Assembly: GCF_011603255.1 (NCBI RefSeq)
Contig: NZ_JAANCM010000004.1
Location: 401,789-465,788 of the forward strand
DNA length: 64,000 nucleotides
From: Ferranicluibacter rubi
GTDB taxonomy: Bacteria; Pseudomonadota; Alphaproteobacteria; Rhizobiales; Rhizobiaceae
Direction of reading: 5' to 3'
In this document: in pieces, positions 8,512 to 19,732 of the stretch
Position numbering within the stretch: position 1 is the stretch's first letter
How the letters are laid out: each line of letters opens with the position of its first letter
The notes under the pieces: model-generated
Databases searched by the model: none
Seen by the model: only the letters and a program-made list of their open reading frames with translations
What the model was told of the DNA's origin: nothing
Made by a program: the position numbers and the translations under genes

Positions 8512-8731
8512 TCGGTCCACGTGTTGGTTGGAAGGGTTGTCGTCGGCCCGATGCCCTAAGGCAACAGAGCGAAGAGGCGGCATTGGATCATGCGTCGGCG
8601 GTTGATCTGCTTCAAGATACCTGCCGATCTGCTTTCAACGCTTTGCCAATCTGCTCCTGGCCATTTGAATGATGGGTCCATCGCGTCTATATGGGTCTCT
8701 AAGATACATCATAAAAGCGGCATTGGTGGAA

Positions 8732-9430
8732 ATGGGATCTTTCGACTTCGTAACATTGTTCTTTCTTGTCGCCGCGGTGATCATTTTCATCCAGCTTCGC
8801 AGCGTGCTGGGCCGTCGGACAGGCAATGAACGCCCGCCGACCGATCCCTTCTCCGCCCGTGAACCTGTGGACAGCGCCGACCCCACCGGCAAGGTCGTCC
8901 AGCTTCCCCGCCGCGACACAGTCGTGGACGAGGCGGCGCGCTATGCCGCGATCGATGCCTTCGCCAAGCCCGAGACCCCGCTGAACGCTTCGCTGCGCAA
9001 GATCGCTGATGCCGACACCGCCTTCGACCCGAAGGAGTTCGTGAACGGTGCGCGGATGGCCTATGAAATGATCGTGACCGCCTTTGCGGATGGCGACCGG
9101 AAGACGCTGAAGTCGCTCCTCTCCAAGGAAGTCTATGACGGCTTCGAATCAGCTATCGCCGACCGCGAAGCCAAGGGCGAAGTCGTCAAGTCGACCTTCG
9201 TCGGCATCGAAAAGTCCGACATCGTCTCGTCCGACCTCAAGGACGGAGAAGCGATCGTCACCGTGCGGATCTTCAGCCAGCTGATCTCGGCGACCTTCGA
9301 CAAGGCCGGAACGATCGTCGATGGCGATGCGGAAGCCGTCTCTGAGGTCAACGACCTCTGGACCTTTGCCCGCGACAGCCGCTCGCGCGATCCGAACTGG
9401 AAGCTGATCGCGACCGAATCCGAGAATTGA
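8732..9430 (+). CDS. Tim44/TimA family inner-membrane protein
   Basis: Alphaproteobacterial Tim44-domain proteins are related to the mitochondrial import motor anchor. The 232-residue protein has one N-terminal membrane segment (VTLFFLVAAVIIFIQL), a proline-rich linker, and a C-terminal Tim44 domain with DPKEFVNGARMAYEMIVTAFADGD at its start and FARDSRSRDPNWKLIAT at its end. ATG at 8732 (MGSFDFVTLFF) is preferred to a start 63 bases earlier that has no similarity. Neighbours are fxsA and secB (divergent) and mltA downstream. An envelope or protein-translocation role is inference; the bacterial function is poorly known. Confidence 0.9.
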   Translation: MGSFDFVTLFFLVAAVIIFIQLRSVLGRRTGNERPPTDPFSAREPVDSADPTGKVVQLPRRDTVVDEAARYAAIDAFAKPETPLNASLRKIADADTAFDPKEFVNGARMAYEMIVTAFADGDRKTLKSLLSKEVYDGFESAIADREAKGEVVKSTFVGIEKSDIVSSDLKDGEAIVTVRIFSQLISATFDKAGTIVDGDAEAVSEVNDLWTFARDSRSRDPNWKLIATESEN

Positions 9431-9495
9431 GGTCTCGGCATCCGGGCATTTGCAGAAGAGAGCGGGCGTTCGCAGAAGAAAGATAGGGATCGCCG

Positions 9496-10602
9496 ATGGA
9501 TTTCGCGCTCCGCAAGGTCGCCTTTTCGGATCTGCCCGGCTGGGCGAGCGACGATCCATCGGATCTCCTGCCGGCACTCCGCCGGTGCCGGCATCATGTC
9601 GAAACGATCAAGCCCCACCGGACTGGATCGCTCGGCATCTCCTCACACGATCTCCTGCCCGCCTATCGCGCTGCTGATGACGTGGAAGCGCCGGACGCCT
9701 TTGCATCCCGCACCTTCTTCGAGGCAAACTTTCAGCCCTTCGCCATCGAGCGCCGGGATGGAAAGCCGGGCTTCGTCACCGCCTTCTTCGAGCCGACCGT
9801 TGCCGTCAGCCGCGAGCGCACCACTGAATACGTCTTTCCCTTCTATCGCCGGCCAGACGATCTGGTCGATCTTGATGCGACCAACCGCCCGGCATCGCTG
9901 GACGAGAGCTTCGCCTTCGCCCGAAGCATGGAAGACCGGATCGAGGAATATCCCGACCGGCGCGCGATCGAGACCGGCTGTCTTGCAGGGCGCGGGCTGG
10001 AGATCGCCTTTGCCCGGTCGAAGACCGACGTCTTCTTCGCCCATGTCCAAGGCGCGGCGCGCCTCATTTTTCCCGACGGTTCTTCGGAGCGCATCACCTA
10101 TGCCGCCAAAAGCGGCCACCCCTTCTCGGCTATCGGCAGGCTTCTGATCGACCGTGGCGAGATCGATGCGGCGACCGTGTCGATGCAGTCGATCAAGGCC
10201 TGGCTCGATACGCATCCTGAGGAAGCCGACGCGGTGATGTGGCACAACCGCTCCTTCATCTTCTTTCGCGAGGCAGTGGTCGATGATCCCGCGCTCGGAC
10301 CTGTCGCCGCCGCCAAGGTGCCCTTGCAGGCGGGACGCTCGCTGGCGGTCGATCGCCTGATCCATACCTTCGGCGTGCCGTTCTTCATTGCAAGCGATAG
10401 CCTGACCCGTATCGACGGAGGCCGTCCGTTCCACCGGTTGATGCTGGCGCTCGACACCGGCACCGCCATCGTCGGTCCGGCCCGCGGCGATATCTTCGCC
10501 GGGTCGGGCGACGAAGCCGGCGAGCGGGCCGGCGCGGTGCGCAACGAGGCGGACTTTTTCATTTTGATTCCGAAGGCGGCAGCGGCAAGATACGAGGCAT
10601 GA
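9496..10602 (+). CDS. mltA: MltA-domain lytic murein transglycosylase
   Basis: MltA enzymes cleave the MurNAc-GlcNAc bond of peptidoglycan, leaving a 1,6-anhydro end. The 368-residue protein carries the MltA domain (FEPTVAVSRERTTEYVFPFYRRP) and the double-psi barrel 3D domain near the end, with FHRLMLALDTGTAIVGPARGDIF split around the catalytic Asp (LDTGTA). No signal peptide or lipobox is present: the protein begins MDFALRKVAFSDLPGWAS. An in-frame TAG at 9484-9486 rules out a longer start. How it would reach the periplasm is not apparent. It overlaps smr by 4 bp (ATGA). Confidence 0.9.
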   Translation: MDFALRKVAFSDLPGWASDDPSDLLPALRRCRHHVETIKPHRTGSLGISSHDLLPAYRAADDVEAPDAFASRTFFEANFQPFAIERRDGKPGFVTAFFEPTVAVSRERTTEYVFPFYRRPDDLVDLDATNRPASLDESFAFARSMEDRIEEYPDRRAIETGCLAGRGLEIAFARSKTDVFFAHVQGAARLIFPDGSSERITYAAKSGHPFSAIGRLLIDRGEIDAATVSMQSIKAWLDTHPEEADAVMWHNRSFIFFREAVVDDPALGPVAAAKVPLQAGRSLAVDRLIHTFGVPFFIASDSLTRIDGGRPFHRLMLALDTGTAIVGPARGDIFAGSGDEAGERAGAVRNEADFFILIPKAAAARYEA

Positions 10603-11168
10603 CGAGGAAGAAGACGCTTTCGAGCGAAGACCGCATTCTCTGGGGCAAGGTCGCCCGCTCGACGCGCGCGCTCCCCGGACGCATGGAACTGCTCGCGCTC
10701 TTCGAAGGAGAGGAGGCGCCGCCAAAGCCCACAGAGCCTATGCCCGTTCCCGCAGCGAAGGTGACGCGCGAGCCGGTGCCCGTCGCCAAGGTCGAAACGC
10801 CGCGACATCACCAGCCGCTGGAAAAGCCGGTCAAGCGCAAGCTCGCCAAAGGCCACCTGCCGATCGATGCCCGCATCGACCTTCACGGCATGGCGCAGTC
10901 GGAAGCGCATGGGCTCCTCTTGAGATTCATCACGCGGGCGCACGATCACGGCCTGCGCCATGTTCTCGTCATCACCGGCAAGGGCACGTCGATGGGCAGT
11001 GAAGGGGTATTGAAGCGCGCGGTGCCTCTCTGGTTCTCCCTGCCGGATTTTCGTTCGCTGATTTCCTCCTACGAGCCCGCTGCCCGCAATCATGGGGGCG
11101 AAGGCGCTCTCTATGTTCGCCTGTCACGGCACGGCGTCTCGCGGCATGGCTTCGGCCCCTTCGCATGA
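10599..11168 (+). CDS. Smr-domain protein
   Basis: The 189-residue protein has an N-terminal conserved segment (LSSEDRILWGKVARSTRALPGR), a flexible Pro/Lys-rich linker, and a C-terminal Smr domain with the DLHGMAQSEAH motif and the VLVITGKGTSMGSEGVLK loop. Smr domains are found in MutS2 and in stand-alone DNA or RNA endonucleases; in other systems they act on collided ribosomes. The first 45 residues and the DLHG core fit the alphaproteobacterial DUF/Smr family next to mltA. Starts at ATGA overlapping mltA and itself overlaps the XRE gene by ATGA. Substrate is not known. Confidence 0.9.
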   Translation: MTRKKTLSSEDRILWGKVARSTRALPGRMELLALFEGEEAPPKPTEPMPVPAAKVTREPVPVAKVETPRHHQPLEKPVKRKLAKGHLPIDARIDLHGMAQSEAHGLLLRFITRAHDHGLRHVLVITGKGTSMGSEGVLKRAVPLWFSLPDFRSLISSYEPAARNHGGEGALYVRLSRHGVSRHGFGPFA

Positions 11169-11542
11169 CGCCCTTCGGTGAGGAGATGATCCGCCTGCGC
11201 GCCGAGCGTGGGGTGACGCAGAAGCAGATGGCGCAGGCGCTCAACGTGTCCGCGGCCTATCTCTCGGCGCTGGAGCACGGAAAGCGCGGCACGCCGAGCT
11301 TCGATTTCCTCCAGCGGGTCGCCGGGTACTTCCACATCATCTGGGACGAGGCGGATGCCTTGTTCGCGCTTGCGGCGCAGTCGAACCCGCGCGTCACCGT
11401 CGACACATCAGGCCTTCCCCCCGGCCACACGATCCTTGCCAACCTCCTGGCGGCCCGGATCCGGCATCTCCCGAACCAGACGGTTGTGGATATCACGCAA
11501 CTTTTGGACAATGCGCAGAAGGGTGCTAAAGATAGTTCCTGA
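11165..11542 (+). CDS. XRE-family helix-turn-helix transcriptional regulator
   Basis: The 125-residue protein has a Cro/CI-type helix-turn-helix at residues 5-60 (RLRAERGVTQKQMAQALNVS then AAYLSALEHGKRGTPSFDFL). After it comes a segment without clear family likeness that ends VVDITQLLDNAQKGAKDSS. It overlaps smr by ATGA, so mltA-smr-xre form one translationally coupled run. The gene is 269 bp upstream of gyrB. Its targets are unknown; regulation of its own operon would be the simplest guess. No terminator is obvious between it and gyrB. Confidence 0.88.
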   Translation: MTPFGEEMIRLRAERGVTQKQMAQALNVSAAYLSALEHGKRGTPSFDFLQRVAGYFHIIWDEADALFALAAQSNPRVTVDTSGLPPGHTILANLLAARIRHLPNQTVVDITQLLDNAQKGAKDSS

Positions 11543-11673
11543 AACCCTCTCCGGCAAAAGAGCCTGGCGATCTTGCCTCGGGAGCTGCGAGACAAACGGA
11601 AGAACCATCCCCCGATCCCGCTTTCGCCGGATCGATTTCAAGTCCCGTTTCTGGCCGCAACCATCTGTCAGAT

Positions 11674-11702
11674 TTGGAACCGGACCCGGAAATGCTTATA
11701 TT
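11674..11702 (+). promoter_or_regulatory. Candidate gyrB promoter
   Basis: TTGGAA (11674-11679) and TATATT (11697-11702) are spaced 17 bp, a good fit to housekeeping sigma sites, and end about 110 bp upstream of the gyrB start. The rest of 11543-11811 shows no convincing gene. Confidence 0.4.
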
Positions 11703-11790
11703 CAGACGATTGCCAGCAAGCTGATTCGCCCTCCCGGATTCCCGCATGGCCCGGATTCTCGTATGGCAAGCGTCCGAAACGACGCCGTAA

Positions 11791-14247
<2,457 letters not shown>

Positions 14248-14276
14248 CGGAATACTCTTTCCAGAGTTTCAAACTG

Positions 14277-14313
14277 AAAAGCCCTCGCAACCAACCGGCT
14301 GCGAGGGCTTTTT
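14277..14313 (+). terminator. Rho-independent terminator after gyrB
   Basis: AAAAGCCCTCGCA (14277-14289) pairs with TGCGAGGGCTTTT (14300-14312), ending in a T-run. It could also serve the convergent nitroreductase gene. Confidence 0.85.
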
Positions 14314-14346
14314 CATGTCGATCTCATGCTTTGAGATCGACGCCGA

Positions 14347-14949
14347 TCAATCGGCCTTGAAGCTGCCGTTGAAGGCGAGTTCGGAAAGCGGACGGCGGGG
14401 GCTCGGGGTCTCCCGCGCCTGCAGGCCTTCCGGCAGGACCGACTTGTCGCCGACCCGGCCGATCGCAACGCCGGCTTCGACGCGGTAGCCTTCGGGAATG
14501 TCGAGGATCTCGGCAGCCTTGTCGAAGTGGATGCCGGTCATGCCATGCGCCTGGTAGCCCAGCAGCATCGCCTGATGGGCGATGGCGCCCCAGGCCGAGC
14601 CCGCATCGAAGCTATGGCTGTAGGACGGCTTGGATTCGGTGGAGCCCGGTGCCGTAAAGTGCGTTTTGGAAATGATGATCACCAGCGCGGAGGCGGACTT
14701 CGCCCAGCTCTGGTTGAAATCGTTGAGGATCGGGAGAAGCGTGTCCCATTCCGGCGTGCCGCGCAGCGCGTAGGAGAAGCGCCAGGGCTGCGAGTTGAAG
14801 GCGGATGGCGCCCAGCGGCCGGCTTCGAGAATCGTCAGAAGCTCCGCTTCGCCCATCGTCTCGTCCTTGAAGGCACGGGGCGACCAGCGGTCGAGAAAGC
14901 TAGCTTCGATCGGATGGTCTGCCTGTCGGAAATTGCTCGACGTGGTCAT
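14347..14949 (-). CDS. Nitroreductase family protein
   Basis: This family of FMN-dependent NAD(P)H oxidoreductases reduces nitro groups, quinones or similar electron acceptors. The 200-residue protein has the FMN phosphate-binding start (FLDRWSPRAFKDE), the EAGRWAPSAFNSQPWRF motif, and GSAWGAIAHQAMLLGYQAHGM followed by GVAIGRVGDKSVLPEG (listed by region). ATG at 14949 is preferred since AAGGA precedes it; a longer in-frame start exists but its residues show no family likeness. It is convergent with gyrB and divergent from the aldolase gene. The natural substrate cannot be told from the sequence. Confidence 0.9.
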   Translation of the reverse strand: MTTSSNFRQADHPIEASFLDRWSPRAFKDETMGEAELLTILEAGRWAPSAFNSQPWRFSYALRGTPEWDTLLPILNDFNQSWAKSASALVIIISKTHFTAPGSTESKPSYSHSFDAGSAWGAIAHQAMLLGYQAHGMTGIHFDKAAEILDIPEGYRVEAGVAIGRVGDKSVLPEGLQARETPSPRRPLSELAFNGSFKAD

Positions 14950-15152
14950 GGTTCTGGTCCTTCGAGTGGATCGGCCGCTGTGCCAGCGGTTGCCGATGGG
15001 AAAAGCATGGGCGCGACGGAGAGCGCACTGCACCATCTAGTAAGTCCGTGCCATTCCCGACAAGATGCTTTCGGCGAATAGAGTGTCTTCACCATGGAGA
15101 CGATTGCCTGATGCCCTATCTGAGAAAGGGTGAGCGCGAGAAGGAGAGCGAC

Positions 15153-15956
15153 GTGCCGGCACCGATCAACCCATTCAAGGCCGCGCTGAACGAGCGACGC
15201 TTCCAGCTCGGTTTCTGGGTGGCACTGGCCAGTCCCTATGCCGCCGAGATTCTCTCCGGCAGCGGCTATGACTGGCTGCTCATCGATGGCGAGCACGCCC
15301 CGAACGACATTCCCTCGCTCGCAGCGCAGGTACAGGCGCTGAAAGGCTCGCAGAGCCATGCGGTCGTCCGCCTGCCGGTGGGCGAGACATGGATGATCAA
15401 GCAGATCCTCGATGCCGGCGCCCAGACCGTCATGATTCCGATGGTGGAAACCGTCGAGGAAGCCGAGCGGCTGGTGCGGGCTGTGCGCTATCCGCCGCGC
15501 GGTGACCGAGGCGTTGGTGCGGCGCTCGGTCGGGCCTCCAGCTTCAGCCGCATCGGTGACTATCTGGAAACGGCGGATCGCGAGATCTGCCTGATCGTGC
15601 AGATCGAGAGCCGGGCGGGTCTGGCGGCTCTCGACCGGATCGCCGCGATCGACGGCGTGGATGGATTGTTCATCGGCCCGTCCGATCTCGCGGCCGACAT
15701 GGGCCTTCTCGGGCAGCCGGGCCATGCCGATGTCACGGCAGCCATTCGCGATGCCTTCGCGCGGATCGCCAAGGCCGGCAAGGCGTCCGGCATCATGACG
15801 CTGAACCTCGATCAGGCGCGGCTCTATCGTGAACTCGGCGCGGACTTCATGGCGATCGGCACGGATGTGACGACGCTCGTGGAAGCAACGACCCGGCTGC
15901 GTTTGCAATATCAAGGCGATGAAACGTCCCATACCACAGGATCGTCCGGGTATTGA
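15153..15956 (+). CDS. HpcH/HpaI-type class II aldolase
   Basis: These metal-dependent aldolases cleave or form 4-hydroxy-2-oxo acids; the founding enzyme splits 2,4-dihydroxyhept-2-enedioate. The protein (267 residues from GTG) has FQLGFWVALASPYAAEILS, LIDGEHAPNDIPSL, the metal-binding Glu in IVQIESRAGL and Asp in GLFIGPSDLAADMGLLG. GTG at 15153 is chosen over upstream ATGs because AAGGAG lies at 15140-15145 and VPAPINPFKAAL matches family N-termini. The neighbours (nitroreductase, PHB depolymerase) do not define a pathway, so the physiological substrate is open. Confidence 0.9.
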   Translation: MPAPINPFKAALNERRFQLGFWVALASPYAAEILSGSGYDWLLIDGEHAPNDIPSLAAQVQALKGSQSHAVVRLPVGETWMIKQILDAGAQTVMIPMVETVEEAERLVRAVRYPPRGDRGVGAALGRASSFSRIGDYLETADREICLIVQIESRAGLAALDRIAAIDGVDGLFIGPSDLAADMGLLGQPGHADVTAAIRDAFARIAKAGKASGIMTLNLDQARLYRELGADFMAIGTDVTTLVEATTRLRLQYQGDETSHTTGSSGY

Positions 15957-16136
15957 TAGGGCTTATCGACTTGTCAATGCCTTCGGGCGCACACTTCGTC
16001 GAGGAATGAGGGAGGATTTCAAGATGATGGCAGAGGAAGGTCTTGCGACAGTTTCGCACCGGCCAACCGTGATACTCTAACGCACTTGCCGCACTGCACA
16101 ATAAAGCGTAGCCTATCATATTAGAGGAATATGAAA

Positions 16137-16164
16137 CGGAGACTTTACGCCAGAACTGTCTCCG
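16137..16164 (+). promoter_or_regulatory. Dyad in the phaZ leader
   Basis: CGGAGAC (16137-16143) is perfectly complementary to GTCTCCG (16158-16164) across a 14-base loop. It ends 27 bases before the PHB depolymerase start, just upstream of its ribosome-binding site. It could be an operator or an RNA stem that affects translation. Confidence 0.35.
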
Positions 16165-16191
16165 CTCATGGTAAAAAGGAGTTTGTATCCA

Positions 16192-17463
16192 ATGTTTTAC
16201 CAGTTCTATGAGCTGAATCATGCGATTATGGCCCCCTGGCGTGCCGCAGCCGACGCCATGCGTCTGGCCTATAGCAATCCGCTCAATCCGCTGTCGCAAA
16301 CCTATCTCGGCCGCACCGCAGCAGCCGGTCTCGAAGTCTTCGAACGCTCGACCCGCCGCTATGGCAAGCCGGAATTCGGCCTGCATGAGACGATCATCGA
16401 CGGCCAGCCGATTTCGATCGACGAGAAGATCGTCTGGCGGCAGCCCTTCTGCAATCTCATTCATTTCGAGCGCGTTCTCGAAAAGCCGGCCCGGTCCGAT
16501 CCGCGCGTCCTGATCGTCGCCCCGATGTCCGGTCATTACGCGACCCTTCTACGCGGCACCGTCGAAGCGCTGCTGCCGACGTCCGACATCTACATCACGG
16601 ACTGGATCGACGCGCGCATGGTACCCCTGACGGAGGGGACGTTCGATCTCGACGACTATATCGAATACATCATCGAGATCCTGCATTTCCTCGGGCCCGA
16701 TACGCATGTCGTCGCAGTCTGCCAGCCGGCGGTTCCCGTTCTCGCCGCCGCCGCCATCATGGAAGCCCGGGGCGATGCGCTCTCGCCTGCCTCGATGACG
16801 CTGATGGGCGGGCCGATCGATACGCGGATCAACCCGACCGCCGTCAACAAGCTGGCCAAGGACAAGCCAATCGAATGGTTCCGCGACAATGTCGTGATGC
16901 CTGTTCCCTTTCCGCAGCCGGGCTTCATGCGGCCGGTCTATCCCGGCTTCCTCCAGCTCTCCGGCTTCATGTCGATGAACCTCGACAGGCATATCAATGC
17001 CCAGAAGGAATTCTTCGACCATCTCGTCAAGCATGACGGCGATGCGGCGGAGAAGCATCGGGAATTCTACGACGAATATCTCGCCGTGATGGACCTGACC
17101 GCCGAATTCTACCTGCAGACCGTCGATGTCGTGTTCATGCAGCACGCTTTGCCGAAGGGCGAGATGATGCATCGCGGCGAGCGGGTGGATACGCACGCGA
17201 TCCGCAAGGTCGCTCTGCTAACGGTGGAAGGCGAAAACGACGACATCTCAGGCGCGGGGCAGACGGCGGCGGCACAGACCATCTGTTCCAATATTCCGGA
17301 CCATATGCGGATGCATTACGTGCAGCCGGATGTCGGACATTACGGCGTTTTCAACGGTTCGCGCTTTCGTCGGGAAATCGCACCGCGCATCACCGTCTTC
17401 CAGCGCGAGCACGGCCACAAGGCTGCAGCCGTCAAGGTCATCAAGGGTGGAAAAACCGCTTGA
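16192..17463 (+). CDS. phaZ: Intracellular poly(3-hydroxybutyrate) depolymerase
   Basis: PhaZ breaks down the cell's own carbon-storage granules to hydroxybutyrate. The 423-residue protein has MFYQFYELNHAIMAPWRAAADA at its N-terminus (first residues shown by region), an alpha/beta-hydrolase core with APMSGHYATLLRGTVE, the nucleophile motif VAVCQPAVPVL with Cys177 in place of the usual serine, and PDVGHYGVFNGSRFR with the catalytic His. A Cys nucleophile is typical of intracellular PhaZ enzymes. ATG at 16192 is chosen because AAAAGGAG precedes it at the right distance. A terminator follows. Confidence 0.94.
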   Translation: MFYQFYELNHAIMAPWRAAADAMRLAYSNPLNPLSQTYLGRTAAAGLEVFERSTRRYGKPEFGLHETIIDGQPISIDEKIVWRQPFCNLIHFERVLEKPARSDPRVLIVAPMSGHYATLLRGTVEALLPTSDIYITDWIDARMVPLTEGTFDLDDYIEYIIEILHFLGPDTHVVAVCQPAVPVLAAAAIMEARGDALSPASMTLMGGPIDTRINPTAVNKLAKDKPIEWFRDNVVMPVPFPQPGFMRPVYPGFLQLSGFMSMNLDRHINAQKEFFDHLVKHDGDAAEKHREFYDEYLAVMDLTAEFYLQTVDVVFMQHALPKGEMMHRGERVDTHAIRKVALLTVEGENDDISGAGQTAAAQTICSNIPDHMRMHYVQPDVGHYGVFNGSRFRREIAPRITVFQREHGHKAAAVKVIKGGKTA

Positions 17464-17501
17464 GAGCGGAAAAACGAACGGAAACATCAAAAAATGGTGA
17501 G

Positions 17502-17527
17502 ATCGGGCAAGCCTTTGCCCGATTTTT
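17502..17527 (+). terminator. Rho-independent terminator after phaZ
   Basis: ATCGGGCAA (17502-17510) and TTGCCCGAT (17515-17523) form a tight stem with a 4-base loop, followed by TTTT. Confidence 0.85.
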
Positions 17528-17620
17528 GGTCGCATCGTCTTGTGATGGAATGGACCTGTTCCCACATCGAAGAGAGCGGGTTCGACGATCGAACCCCTCT
17601 ATAGATGAGGACCAATCCCC

Positions 17621-18073
17621 ATGAATCAGAATGCCTTGATCCGTCCTGACTGGACGCCCGCGACCATTGCGTTGATGGTTCTCGGCTTCGTCGTCTTCTG
17701 GCCGCTCGGTCTGGCCATGCTTGCTTACATCCTCTTCGGCGAACGCCTGAAATCCTTCAAGCGCGACGCGAACGCCTCCGTCGATACTGTCTTTTCTACG
17801 TTCAGGGGCGGCTTCGGCGGCTTTGGCAAAACGGGTTTTTCGCGCGGCACGTTCCGCGCCGGCAATACCGGCAACGTCGCTTTCGACGACTGGCGCGAAG
17901 CCGAACTGGCGCGTCTCGATGAAGAGCGCCGCCGTCTGGACGATATGCGCGAAGATTTCGACGCCTATGTCCGCGAGCTGCGCCGCGCCAAGGATCAGGA
18001 TGATTTCGACCGCTTCATGCGCGAACGTAACAACCCGTCGAACGGCCCGGTCACCGGCTACACCGGTAACTGA
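17621..18073 (+). CDS. DUF2852 domain protein
   Basis: The 150-residue protein has one membrane segment near the N-terminus (TIALMVLGFVVFWPLGLAML then AYILFGERL), a Gly/Phe-rich linker (FRGGFGGFGKTGFSRG), and a charged region that should be coiled coil or long helix (DDWREAELARLDEERRRLDD). The overall layout and the WPLGLAMLAYILFG signature match DUF2852 proteins of Rhizobiales, whose role is unknown. It stands between two hairpin terminators and so is probably transcribed alone. The polar C-terminus likely faces the cytoplasm. Confidence 0.85.
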   Translation: MNQNALIRPDWTPATIALMVLGFVVFWPLGLAMLAYILFGERLKSFKRDANASVDTVFSTFRGGFGGFGKTGFSRGTFRAGNTGNVAFDDWREAELARLDEERRRLDDMREDFDAYVRELRRAKDQDDFDRFMRERNNPSNGPVTGYTGN

Positions 18074-18119
18074 TCCTCGACGCGCCCTGTGACCTCAGGC
18101 GCGCTTTGACGAAGAACAG

Positions 18120-18154
18120 GCCGGCCTTTCCTTTGCGGGGAAGGCCGGCTTTTT
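18120..18154 (+). terminator. Rho-independent terminator after the DUF2852 gene
   Basis: GCCGGCCTT (18120-18128) pairs with AAGGCCGGC (18141-18149) across a 12-base loop, followed by TTTTT. Confidence 0.8.
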
Positions 18155-18202
18155 CATCTCCAACTTGCGGCATAAGGCCCGCGAATCATCTATCAGGAAC
18201 CC

Positions 18203-18982
18203 ATGTTTCCTTTGCTGCTCAAGCCTGTCCGCCGGAAGAAGCCGGTCGCACCTGTCCGGCCGGTGACGAAGACCGTCGTGAAGACGCTGACCGTCGACGG
18301 GCGGTCGCTTCCCCTGACGATCCGGCAGAACCCGCGGGCGACACGGATGACGCTGCGGATCGAGCCCGGCGGCCGCGCCCTCAAGATGACCATTCCCACC
18401 GGCCTGCCCGAACGCGAAATCACGCAGTTTCTCGACCGTCATCAGGCGTGGCTGGCCAGCCGGCTGGCACGCTTCTCCGGCGAAAGCGTGCTGGAGGAGG
18501 GCGGCATGATCTTCGTGCGCGGCGTGGCGCACCGCATCGAGCGCACTGGCCGGCTCCGGGGTGTGACGGAAAGCGTCGTGGTCGATGACGAGGCGGTGCT
18601 GCGGGTCAGCGGCGCGCCGGAACATCTCGGCCGGCGCATCGCCGATTTCCTGAAGAAGGAAGCCCGCAAGGATCTGGAGCACTTGGCACCTGCCCATGCG
18701 CTGCATGTCGGACGGCGGATCAAGTCGCTGACGTTGCGCGATACGCGGAGCCGCTGGGGGTCCTGCGCTGTGGATGGAGCGCTGAATTTCTCCTGGCGTA
18801 TCGTTATGGCGCCGCCTTACGTCATCGATTATCTCGCCGCCCATGAGGTCGCTCACCTCAAGGAAATGAACCACGGCCCGAACTTCTGGGCACTCTGCGA
18901 GCGCCTCTGCCCGCGCACGGCCGACGCCCGTCACTGGCTGAAGCGCAACGGTACGCTGCTCCACGCCATCGACTTCACCTGA
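18203..18982 (+). CDS. YgjP-like zinc metallopeptidase (M48 family, DUF45)
   Basis: The 259-residue protein has the YgjP layout: a basic N-terminal part (IRQNPRATRMTLRIEPGG), SLTLRDTRSRWGSCAVDGAL, and the zinc site AAHEVAHLKEMNHGPNFW, where HEVAH gives two ligands and the later His the third. Such proteins are small soluble metallopeptidases of uncertain substrate. No signal peptide is present. It begins 130 bp after the DUF2852 stop, beyond a terminator, and is 75 bp upstream of trpF, so it may be read with the trp genes or separately. Confidence 0.9.
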   Translation: MFPLLLKPVRRKKPVAPVRPVTKTVVKTLTVDGRSLPLTIRQNPRATRMTLRIEPGGRALKMTIPTGLPEREITQFLDRHQAWLASRLARFSGESVLEEGGMIFVRGVAHRIERTGRLRGVTESVVVDDEAVLRVSGAPEHLGRRIADFLKKEARKDLEHLAPAHALHVGRRIKSLTLRDTRSRWGSCAVDGALNFSWRIVMAPPYVIDYLAAHEVAHLKEMNHGPNFWALCERLCPRTADARHWLKRNGTLLHAIDFT

Positions 18983-19057
18983 TCGCATCCTTCGACAACG
19001 GCGCGGGCCCTTGTTTTGGCTCGACTCCCAGGCCGATTCATGCAAATGCGGTGCCTT

Positions 19058-19732
19058 ATGACCATCGATGTCAAGATCTGCGGATTGAAGACCGCCGAAG
19101 CCGTCGACAAGGCGGTTGCCTTGGGCGCGAACCATGTCGGCTTCATATTTTTCGAGAAGAGCCCGCGCAATATCGAGCCGGACGATGCCGCACGGCTTGC
19201 CGACCGAATCCGCGGCCGGGCGAAGATCGTCGCCGTGACGGTGGATGCGGATAACGACACGCTGGACGAAATCGTCTCGTCGCTCGACCCCGACATCCTG
19301 CAGCTTCACGGCCACGAGACGGCGAGCCGCGCGCTGGATATCCGCGCCATCTACGGCCGGCCGGTCATGAAGGCATTTTCGGTGCGCGAGGCTGATGATC
19401 TGCGCGCCGTGGAGGCCTATATCGGCATTGCCGACAAGTTCCTGTTCGACGCCAAGGCGCCCAAGGGTTCCGACCTGCCGGGCGGCAATGGTGTGTCGTT
19501 CGACTGGACACTCCTCGACGCGCTTGACGCCGAGGTGGATTACATGCTTTCCGGCGGCTTGAACGCCGGAAATATCCGCGAGGCCCTGCAGATGACCGGC
19601 GCGCGCGCAATCGACATCTCCTCTGGAGTGGAAAGCGCGCCCGGCGTCAAGGATCTCGGGCGGATGGAAGAGTTTTTCGATGCCGTTGCACAGGCTTGCG
19701 CAGAGCCTTTCCGGTCAAGGAGCACGACGTGA
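19058..19732 (+). CDS. trpF: Phosphoribosylanthranilate isomerase
   Basis: TrpF isomerises phosphoribosylanthranilate to the ribulose phosphate form in Trp synthesis. The 224-residue TIM-barrel protein starts [16 protein letters not shown] (catalytic Cys in KICGLK), and has [30 protein letters not shown] and the phosphate site [11 protein letters not shown] followed by [19 protein letters not shown] at 19058 is preferred to an earlier in-frame ATG with no similarity. It overlaps trpB by GTGA. trpF as a separate gene rather than a fusion to trpC is normal for alphaproteobacteria. Confidence 0.96.
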   Translation: MTIDVKICGLKTAEAVDKAVALGANHVGFIFFEKSPRNIEPDDAARLADRIRGRAKIVAVTVDADNDTLDEIVSSLDPDILQLHGHETASRALDIRAIYGRPVMKAFSVREADDLRAVEAYIGIADKFLFDAKAPKGSDLPGGNGVSFDWTLLDALDAEVDYMLSGGLNAGNIREALQMTGARAIDISSGVESAPGVKDLGRMEEFFDAVAQACAEPFRSRSTT

